From NCBI GenBank assembly GCA_964515175.1, contig CAZEUR010000028.1, forward strand, positions 1 through 15,799: a stretch of DNA of 15,799 nucleotides, in the 5' to 3' direction. This stretch comes from CAIWGV01 sp964515175. GTDB taxonomy: Bacteria > Pseudomonadota > Alphaproteobacteria > UBA7879 > UBA5542. The translations under genes were made by a program, and so were the position numbers. The notes under the pieces are model-generated. The model had not been told where the DNA came from and made no database searches. It saw only the letters and a list, made by a program, of their open reading frames with translations. How positions within the stretch are numbered: position 1 is the first letter of the stretch; every line of letters begins with the position of its first letter. Of this stretch, positions 1-6,205 are shown one piece after another.

Positions 1-287
1 TTGGAGCTGCGGGTGTGGCCTCCCTGGCACGACTTCGTAATCTGACAAACCTGAATATAGGTACTAACGCTGCGGGCAGAGATTTGCTCAGGTAATCGAT
101 TCCCCACATATTCATAGTTTCTTAGATATTTAGTAATCTGAGAATCCTAAACATTAACACAAATAACATTGGGGCTGCGGGCGCGGTCTGCCTGGTGCGA
201 CTACTTGAGCTGAGAACCCTAATATTTGGTGTAATCGCCTTGGAGCTGAGGACCTAGCTTTTCTCAGGCAATCGCTTCCCCACAAAA
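1..287 (+). pseudogene. Decayed leucine-rich-repeat (LRR) protein remnant, two degenerate units
   Basis: Frame 3 of the + strand reads GAAGVASLARLRNLTNLNIG from base 3, the G-A-G / L-x-x-L / L-x-x-L-x-I pattern of bacterial ribonuclease-inhibitor-like LRRs, and stops at TAA 93-95. After a second stop (123-125) the same frame resumes at 135 with NLRILNINTNNIGAAGA, then LVRLLELRTL, and stops at TAG 255-257. The two units (about 1-108 and 169-284) are alignable in DNA. Both end in a near-identical stretch (89-107 and 265-283) that in another frame reads GNRFPT, so the units have lost frame as well as gained stops. The window opens inside the remnant, so its 5' extent is unknown. The intact ancestor was probably a cytosolic or secreted LRR protein, a class often used as effectors; that role is inference. 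Assignment as an LRR remnant is fairly secure, function is not. Confidence 0.72.
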
Positions 288-2060
288 GTATATCTTCTCT
301 GTTGCCTTTTTGAGCCAATTTTTTACTTCCGTCTCTAAAAGAGGGCTTAATTTTTTATAAACTTCTGCATGATAGGTATTAATCCACAGAATTTCCTCTG
401 AACTTAAAAGCTTCTTATCAATTAAAGACGCATCAAGGGGTGCCAGTGTGAGATTCTCGAAGCCTAGAAGAGATCCCTCTTTGTCTAAAGGTTTGACCAC
501 CATAAGGTTTTCGATGCGCACCCCAAACTCATCTTCTAAATAGCACCCGGGCTCATTGGATAGAATCATGCCAGGACGGAGAGGAACGATGGATCGAGGG
601 GAGATATTTTGAGGGCCTTCATGAACATTTAAGTAGAAGCCTACCCCATGCCCTGTTCCATGGGAGTAATCTTGGCCAATTTTCCATAAGTATTGACGGG
701 CCAAAACATCGAGCTGAGCGCCTGTGGTGCCCTTTGGGAACTTAACTTGCATAAGGGCAATCTGACCTTTTAAGACGCGCGTAAAGATTTCTTTCTGCTT
801 TGCAGAGGGTTTGTGTCCTAAAGCCACTGTGCGGGTCACATCTGTGGTGCCTTCAAGATATTGTCCTCCCGAATCAAAAAGATAGATGTTTCCTATTTTT
901 AAGGAATGAGGATGATCTTTGGAGGCGCGGTAATGAGTCATGGCACCATTCGCGCCAACGGCGGAAATTGTGGGAAAGCTTAAGCTTTTTAAATGAGGAT
1001 TTTCCCACCGAAATCCATCAAGTTTTTCAGCGGCAGAAACTTCGGTGACGGAATTTTTTGGAACTTCCTCTTCAAGCCAGGCCATAAATTTGACGAGCGC
1101 GACACCATCCCATAAATGAGCTTGTTTTATGTGAGTGATTTCTTGAGAGCTTTTGCAAGCTTTTGCCAGAAGACAGGGATCTTCTAAGAAAAGAACAGAA
1201 AGGTTAAGTTGCTCTAAAAACTTGAAGATAGTTGAGGGGGTTGTTTTTGGGTCAAGGGCGACTTTCGACTTCTTCTCTTGCAGAGAAGAAAGGATAGCTT
1301 GAATTTCTTTTAAAGCATGAATCCGCACTTTGGGACCAAAATGAGTCGCAATTTCTTTGCCTATTTTTGAAGGGTCTATAAAAAGATCAACAGAGGCATC
1401 TTTGTGTACCAAAGCATAGCAGTAGGAAATGGGTGTATAAGCGCAGTCGCGCCCTCTAAAATTTAAAAGCCAACAGATGGATTCAGGATTGCCCAAAAAA
1501 AGAGAATCTATCTTATGCGTTGAAAAATGATCTGTAATTCCCTTCAGTTTGGACGAAATATCTGCTGCCGCATAAGAAACTGGATAAATTTCAACAGGTC
1601 CTTCTTTTGGAAGAGGCCGATCAGACCAAATATGATCCACAATGTTTTCTGCGAGATGGGGAACAAAAGAGATGCCAAGGTTTTTCCCTGTGGCTTCAAG
1701 AAGGGTCACCTCTTCAACGGTTTGTATCCAAGGATCATAAGCAATTCTTAAGGTATTTGTTTTTTGTGAGGAAAGCCATTCTTTTATGGCGGCAAATCCA
1801 TATGGCCGAAGTTCTATTTCTTTTGTATCTACTTGGTTTTGGGCTTGGAGAGTATAGCGACCATCTAAGAAAAGAGCCGCAGTATTTGGTAAAATTAGGA
1901 AAAATCCATAAGACCCCTTAAAACCTGTCAGATATTCAATGCGTTGTTGAGAGGGGTCCAAAAATTCAGTTTGAAAGGCATCCGCCATGGGTAAAAAAAG
2001 CCCATCATAGCCAGCACGTTTTAAATGGTCTCTCAGAATTTTCAAAGGCTGCTCACTCAT
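264..2060 (-). CDS. pepP: Xaa-Pro aminopeptidase (aminopeptidase P), M24B metallopeptidase
   Basis: Removes an N-terminal residue preceding proline from peptides, in the cytosol, using two divalent metals. The 598-residue product has the long three-domain build of the XPNPEP1-type family (two creatinase-like N-domains, then a C-terminal pita-bread domain). All metal ligands are visible: D396 (in FDSGG), D407 (TTDVTRT), H471 (GTGHGVG), E503 (NEPG) and E517 (RIEN). I chose the ATG at 2060 (MSEQPLKIL) rather than the upstream in-frame ATG at 2132, because homology-like sequence begins here and the 24 extra residues look like untranslated leader; the ribosome site (AGGTAG) is modest. Diverges from the LysR gene. 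The last about eight codons (YFCGEAIA) lie antisense to the LRR remnant, which suggests the original end was lost and replaced. Function is secure; the N-terminus is moderately so. Confidence 0.93.
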   Translation of the reverse strand: MSEQPLKILRDHLKRAGYDGLFLPMADAFQTEFLDPSQQRIEYLTGFKGSYGFFLILPNTAALFLDGRYTLQAQNQVDTKEIELRPYGFAAIKEWLSSQKTNTLRIAYDPWIQTVEEVTLLEATGKNLGISFVPHLAENIVDHIWSDRPLPKEGPVEIYPVSYAAADISSKLKGITDHFSTHKIDSLFLGNPESICWLLNFRGRDCAYTPISYCYALVHKDASVDLFIDPSKIGKEIATHFGPKVRIHALKEIQAILSSLQEKKSKVALDPKTTPSTIFKFLEQLNLSVLFLEDPCLLAKACKSSQEITHIKQAHLWDGVALVKFMAWLEEEVPKNSVTEVSAAEKLDGFRWENPHLKSLSFPTISAVGANGAMTHYRASKDHPHSLKIGNIYLFDSGGQYLEGTTDVTRTVALGHKPSAKQKEIFTRVLKGQIALMQVKFPKGTTGAQLDVLARQYLWKIGQDYSHGTGHGVGFYLNVHEGPQNISPRSIVPLRPGMILSNEPGCYLEDEFGVRIENLMVVKPLDKEGSLLGFENLTLAPLDASLIDKKLLSSEEILWINTYHAEVYKKLSPLLETEVKNWLKKATEKIYFCGEAIA

Positions 2061-2126
2061 TCTACCTATTAAGCTTACCCTAGTTTGATCCTTAAAACAA
2101 ACTTCTGAACAGAAAGTTGAAAAAAC

Positions 2127-2156
2127 TTGCAATTGAGCATAAGGGGCTAGTATACA
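2127..2156 (+). promoter_or_regulatory. Candidate promoter for the LysR-yejA transcript
   Basis: TTGCAA (2127-2132) and TATACA (2151-2156) are separated by 18 bp, each matching the sigma-70 consensus at 4 of 6 positions, 41 bp before the LysR start. It lies in the short divergent region with pepP, so LysR could act on both genes from here. Weak matches; read as a candidate only. Confidence 0.25.
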
Positions 2157-2196
2157 TGTAATGACTTTGTAGCTATAAAAGCTAAAGGGGAACGGG

Positions 2197-3099
2197 ATGA
2201 CTTTAGATCAATTGAAAACATTTTATGTTGTGGCAAGGGCAGGTAGTTTCACAAACGCCGCAGCTCAACTTAATATGGATCAATCAAATGTGAGTCGAAA
2301 GATTATTTCCATGGAAATAAGGTTCCGGGCAAAGTTGTTCACACGTCAGTCCCGGGGCCTGATTCTAACACCAGAGGGCCGAATTCTTTTGCAGGAAGCG
2401 GAAGATATTCTGACGCGGATCGATGGGATGAAAAATCTTATTAAGAATGTGAACAAGGAGGAGAAGGGGCTCTTGAGCATTCAGGTTATGAGTGGAGTTT
2501 ATGAGCGCTATATATTCCCCTATCTAGACCAGTTTTTGACGAAATACCCCGGGATTCAAGTGTCGATTAATAAGGGAGATGGCTGGGCACTGAGTGTGGA
2601 TCCCACAAAAATGTCTGTGATGGTGGGGCCCTATCTTTTTTCAAATGAAGATAATGTGACGCAATTTTTTCTAAAGAAATTTCAAATGAAATTATATACA
2701 TCTTTAGATTATCTGAAGAAATTTCCACCTCTCAAGGTGCCCATGGATTTAGATCATCACCAATTGATTGCTTGCGGCCAAGAGACGAATGCCTATTCCT
2801 CCATGAGCTGGCATTTAACGCTGAAATCGAGCCGGAGAGATGGAAAGCCCCGGGATCCCTATGTGGAAACAAATTGTTTTAAAACACAAATGGAACTTGC
2901 CAAGGCTGGGATGGGTGTGGCACTGTTACCTGAGGAGTTGGTTGGAGAGACGCCAGAGTTGGTACAAGTCCTTCCCAGAGACCAAAGCGTTATGGATTTA
3001 TTTTACATCTACCCAACCATTCATGCCAATGCCATGCCTGTCAAAAGATTTGGTGAGTTTTTATCAATGGTTTTTCGTAATGAGGAGAAAAGACTGTGA
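2197..3099 (+). CDS. LysR-family transcriptional regulator
   Basis: A DNA-binding regulator of 300 residues, the usual LysR length. The N-terminal winged helix-turn-helix covers about residues 1-60: MTLDQLKTFYVVARAGSFTN, then AAAQLNMDQSNVSRKI as the recognition helix region and LFTRQSRGLILTPEG as the wing. The remainder is the periplasmic-binding-like effector domain, ending with the typical AGMGVALLPEEL segment near residue 240. The start is supported by AAAGGGGAAC about 7 bases upstream. Its stop overlaps the start of the downstream peptide-binding protein gene (GTGA, 4 bp), so the two are translationally coupled, and it is divergent from pepP. Control of peptide uptake or use is therefore a reasonable inference, but the ligand and operator are not visible. 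The family assignment is firm, the regulon is not. Confidence 0.9.
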   Translation: MTLDQLKTFYVVARAGSFTNAAAQLNMDQSNVSRKIISMEIRFRAKLFTRQSRGLILTPEGRILLQEAEDILTRIDGMKNLIKNVNKEEKGLLSIQVMSGVYERYIFPYLDQFLTKYPGIQVSINKGDGWALSVDPTKMSVMVGPYLFSNEDNVTQFFLKKFQMKLYTSLDYLKKFPPLKVPMDLDHHQLIACGQETNAYSSMSWHLTLKSSRRDGKPRDPYVETNCFKTQMELAKAGMGVALLPEELVGETPELVQVLPRDQSVMDLFYIYPTIHANAMPVKRFGEFLSMVFRNEEKRL

Positions 3100-4883
3100 A
3101 AATGAAATCCTTTTTTTTGGCCCTTTTGTTGTTCTGCCAAGGGTGGGCAAATGACTCAGGTCGTCTGGCTCATGGTATGGCTATGCACGGGGCTCTTCTT
3201 TATCCCAAAAACTTTAAGCATTATAGTTTTGTGAATCCCAAAGCCCCAAAAGGGGGAAAAATTGTTTTGGGAAAAGTTGGCACATTTGATAGTTTGAACC
3301 CCTTTGTCTTGAAAGGAGTGGCAGCGTCAAGACTTCCTCTGTCGCGGGCAACTCTTATGGGGCGTTCCCCGGAAGAGCCTTGGGCAGAATACTGTGTTGT
3401 TGCAGAAAGCCTAGAAATGCCTGAAGATCGGAGCTGGATTATTTTTAATATACGGCCTCAAGCACGATGGCATAATGGGAAGCCGATTACAGCCGATGAT
3501 GTTGTGTTTAGTTTTTACACTTGGTTGAAAGATGGGCAACCTTTCATGAAAACTTTTTACAAAAAAGTTGAAAAAGTAGAAAAGTTAAAAGATAGAAGAG
3601 TTAAGTTTACGTTTAAGAAAGCCGATACAATTGATCGGGAACTGCCCTTGATTATGGGGATTATGCCCTTGATCCCGAAGGATGTTTATGAGGGTAAAGA
3701 TTTGAGCAAAATCACCACGGAGCCTTTGGTTTCTAACGGCCCTTATCGGATTAAAAAAGTGGATTTTGGAAGATCTATTACCTATGAGCGGGTTAAGGAT
3801 TTTTGGGGAGCGAAGTTACCAACCTATGTGGGGCGATTTAACTTTGATGAGATAAAAGTAGAATATTACCGAACAAACTCTGTGATGTTTGAGGCCTTTA
3901 AAGCTGGAAAAATAGACTTGATGGAAGAAGAGAACCCCCAAGCATGGTTTGTGGACTATAATTTCCCAAAATCGAAAGAGATTATTAAGGAAGAAGTTAC
4001 TCATAACCGTCCGGTTGGCATGCATTCTTTTGTCTTCAACACACGCCGAGAAATCTTTAGGGATAGACGCGTCCGTCAAGCATTGAATCTCGTTTTCAAT
4101 TTTGAAACACTGAATGCAAGCCTCTATCATGGAGCTTATAGCCGTACCAATGGATTCTTTAATAATACAGAACTTGAGCCAAAGGGGCATCCAAAGGGAG
4201 AAGAGTTGAAGATCTTGAGGAAGTTTAAAGGGAAAGTGGACCCGTCTGTTTTTGGAGCGGCCTATAAAGCACCTTTTAACGGAACACCAGCAGAGGTGCG
4301 CCATAATCTACAGGCAGCGCAAAAGCTTTTAAAAGAAGCGGGGTGGATCTTCCAAGACGGATCTTTGGTACATAAGGAAACAAGGAGGCCTTTTGCTTTT
4401 GAGATTCTGCTTGATTCTACGGATTATGAAAAGGCAGCTTTGGCATTTGCTAGAAACTGTAATGCTTTGGGAATCTTGGTGACCATTAGATTTGCTGATG
4501 CAGCTCAATATGAACGCCGCAAAGTGGATTTTGATTATGATATGATTTGGGTCTTTTGGGCGGGAACGCGGTCTCCTGGAAATGAGTTGTGGAATTACGT
4601 ATCCACAAAAGCTGCCACCACAAAGGGAAGCCGTAATTATCCAGGCATCGTAGATCCTGTAATTGACGAGATTATTAAAAATATTGTGACCTCAAAGGAA
4701 CGTTCATCTTTGGTGGCGAATACGAAGGCATTGGATCGGATTTTGATGGCGGGGAATTATGTGGTGCCTCTGTATCACTTGAAGAAAGATATGATTGCCT
4801 ATTGGAAAGGATTTCATCATCCAAAATTGACGCCAAATATAGAGTCTCGAATTGAGTCTTGGTGGTATACGAACCCACTTTGA
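3096..4883 (+). CDS. YejA-type extracellular solute-binding protein (oligopeptide ABC transporter)
   Basis: A periplasmic binding protein of the SBP_bac_5 / YejA group, which delivers oligopeptides (in some bacteria also microcin C-like compounds) to an ABC transporter. Residues 1 to about 19 form a signal peptide (MKMKSFFLALLLFCQGWA). The mature N-terminus carries the YejA hallmark: AHGMAMHGALLYPKNFKHY, then VNPKAPKGGKIVLGKVGTFD and SLNPF. The RWHNGKPITADDVVFSF segment near residue 125 is the family signature. GTG at 3096 was chosen because GAGGAG lies about 8 bases upstream and it overlaps the LysR stop; ATG at 3102 is a second possibility. Length, 595 residues, is normal. No permease (YejB/YejE) or ATPase (YejF) gene follows, so it either works with a transporter encoded elsewhere or acts alone. 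Its stop codon lies inside the first copy of the 128-bp repeat. Confidence 0.92.
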   Translation: MKMKSFFLALLLFCQGWANDSGRLAHGMAMHGALLYPKNFKHYSFVNPKAPKGGKIVLGKVGTFDSLNPFVLKGVAASRLPLSRATLMGRSPEEPWAEYCVVAESLEMPEDRSWIIFNIRPQARWHNGKPITADDVVFSFYTWLKDGQPFMKTFYKKVEKVEKLKDRRVKFTFKKADTIDRELPLIMGIMPLIPKDVYEGKDLSKITTEPLVSNGPYRIKKVDFGRSITYERVKDFWGAKLPTYVGRFNFDEIKVEYYRTNSVMFEAFKAGKIDLMEEENPQAWFVDYNFPKSKEIIKEEVTHNRPVGMHSFVFNTRREIFRDRRVRQALNLVFNFETLNASLYHGAYSRTNGFFNNTELEPKGHPKGEELKILRKFKGKVDPSVFGAAYKAPFNGTPAEVRHNLQAAQKLLKEAGWIFQDGSLVHKETRRPFAFEILLDSTDYEKAALAFARNCNALGILVTIRFADAAQYERRKVDFDYDMIWVFWAGTRSPGNELWNYVSTKAATTKGSRNYPGIVDPVIDEIIKNIVTSKERSSLVANTKALDRILMAGNYVVPLYHLKKDMIAYWKGFHHPKLTPNIESRIESWWYTNPL

Positions 4884-5185
4884 CCCTCCATTACTGTGTC
4901 AGGCATCGGACTCGAAGTGCTCATGTAGCACACAAGTACATTCCGCGCTTCTCGCCTCGCCTTCCTCGTACTGAAAGGAAAGTGGGTCCGTATAGGAGAA
5001 ATGCACTTTGACCCTCCATTACTGTGTCAGGCATCGGACTCGAAGTGCTCATGTAGCACACAAGTACATTCCGCGCTTCTCGCCTCGCCTTCCTCGTACT
5101 GAAAGGAAAGTGGGTCCGTATAGGAGAAATGCACTTTGACCCTCCATTACTGTGTCAGGCATCGGACTCGAAGTGCTCATGTAGC
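4876..5185. repeat. 128-bp direct tandem repeat, 2.4 copies, with palindromic ends
   Basis: Copies begin at 4876, 5004 and 5132 with an exact 128-bp period. The third is cut after 54 bases, at 5185, where unrelated sequence starts. The first copy begins within the last codons of the peptide-binding gene and supplies its TGA stop (4881-4883). Around copy 1 there are terminal inverted repeats of 15 bp with one mismatch: ATACGAACCCACTTT (4867-4881) and AAAGTGGGTCCGTAT (4979-4993). A small internal hairpin is visible, GTGCT-CATGT-AGCAC. This fills the whole 4884-5211 gap; I see no gene there. Each junction creates GGAGAAATG followed by a 34-codon open frame, which I regard as incidental. Confidence 0.93.
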
Positions 5186-5211
5186 CGCAAATCCCTAAAT
5201 AATAAAACTTC

Positions 5212-6129
5212 TTATAGGGGGCCAGTTGACTGAGCTTGATATAAAGCTTCCAGGTTGTCTCGTAAAGAAAGTTGGTCTGCTGTCAGGCTATAGCCTGAAG
5301 GAATTTCCATGAATGGAGTACGTCCATGTCGCAGACTGTCTGTCAAGAACTCCTCTTTAAATGCCGCTAAAGCGGGTGCTGTAAGAGGGGTACCTAAAAA
5401 GGTGGAAAGTTGTGACAGAGTTTCATCTGTATTGTCCATTACGTCTTCATATTTTATAAAAAACCGTCTTTTACCTGTAGTGGTTTGTAAAGCAGTCGTT
5501 AAATTTTTCTGCCACACCCCTAACATGCCTTCTGTAGAGATATTTGGATTGCGTGCATGATACGCGTTGAACATCGAAAGAGCAGTATCTACCGGATTGC
5601 GAAGAGCAATGACATACAAGAATTGGATGTTCAAATGTTGAGCCCCTACATCTTGTTGTTGAGCGCGTTCCTCTAATACGGAGGCATGTTCGGAAAGGAG
5701 GGGATGTTTTAAGACAACATGGGTAGTATCCTCGCTAAAAATGTTATTAAAAAACTTTCCAATGTTTTCGCGTCCTTTTTTAGCTAAAGGATGAGTAGGA
5801 GAGAGGGGGGTCGTATTGTTTCTAGTGCGATTTAAAAATTGTTCGCCTATTTTTAAAAAAAGACTGTCTTCAAACGTTCCTTTAGGATTAAGCCGAGGTT
5901 GGGCTGTTTCTCTTCCTCGGGAAATTTCTTGTTGTTGGTCTAAAACTTTCGGCGTGAAGGCATATCCGCATGCATTAACAGCCCTCGCGATGGTGCTAGT
6001 ACCTGAACGGGCCGGTCCTAAAACGAGAGCCAAATAATGAGGTGCGTCTTCTGCGGCGGCTGCCGCTTGGGCAGAGGGAAATAAAAAAGCAGCAGAAACA
6101 ATGAGAAAAGAGATTTTTATAAAATACAT
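5212..6129 (-). CDS. Sulfotransferase-family protein with an N-terminal signal peptide
   Basis: Sulfotransferases move a sulfuryl group from PAPS to a hydroxyl or amine. Here the 5'-phosphosulfate-binding loop is LGPARSGTSTIARA (residues 37-50), and the 3'-phosphate-binding region is ALRNPVDTALSMFNAYH (175-191). YEDVMDNTDETLSQLSTFLG (227-246) is typical of the C-terminal half of the family. Length, 305 residues, is normal. Residues 1 to about 26 look like a Sec signal peptide (MYFIKISFLIVSAAFLFPSA, then QAAAAAED), which is unexpected because PAPS is cytosolic; the enzyme may be exported, perhaps towards a host. The start is firm: CAGGAGGACGTC places AGGAGG 5 bases before ATG. Divergent from the autotransporter, about 76 bp away. 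Substrate unknown. The P-loop nucleotide could in principle serve another kinase-like reaction. Confidence 0.8.
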   Translation of the reverse strand: MYFIKISFLIVSAAFLFPSAQAAAAAEDAPHYLALVLGPARSGTSTIARAVNACGYAFTPKVLDQQQEISRGRETAQPRLNPKGTFEDSLFLKIGEQFLNRTRNNTTPLSPTHPLAKKGRENIGKFFNNIFSEDTTHVVLKHPLLSEHASVLEERAQQQDVGAQHLNIQFLYVIALRNPVDTALSMFNAYHARNPNISTEGMLGVWQKNLTTALQTTTGKRRFFIKYEDVMDNTDETLSQLSTFLGTPLTAPALAAFKEEFLTDSLRHGRTPFMEIPSGYSLTADQLSLRDNLEALYQAQSTGPL

Positions 6130-6141
6130 GACGTCCTCCTG

Positions 6142-6151
6142 GATAATTATC
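6142..6151. promoter_or_regulatory. Perfect 10-bp palindrome between divergent genes
   Basis: GATAATTATC is its own reverse complement. It sits in the 76-bp region between the sulfotransferase-like gene and the autotransporter, just upstream of the AGGAGG of the former. It could be an operator shared by both genes, or chance in an AT-rich spacer. No convincing -35/-10 pair was found on either strand here. Confidence 0.2.
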
Positions 6152-6205
6152 TTTTTTTTGATTATGAACTAAGTTACCATGAAAAGAAACAGGGAAGGGT
6201 ATAGC

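Noticed and set aside
2061..2132. N-terminal extension of pepP from ATG 2132
   Set aside because: The 24 extra residues do not fit the family N-terminus and would overlap the divergent promoter region; MSEQ at 2060 fits better.
3816..4304. 162-codon open frame on the - strand inside the yejA-like gene
   Set aside because: Antisense to a gene with a complete family match; no ribosome site and no recognisable protein features.
4876..5185. CRISPR array
   Set aside because: The repeat is a contiguous 128-bp tandem unit with no unique spacers and no cas genes nearby.
6179..6205. Autotransporter start at ATG 6179
   Set aside because: It would place MKRNREGYS before the signal peptide and has no ribosome site; 6206 has GGAAGGG upstream.
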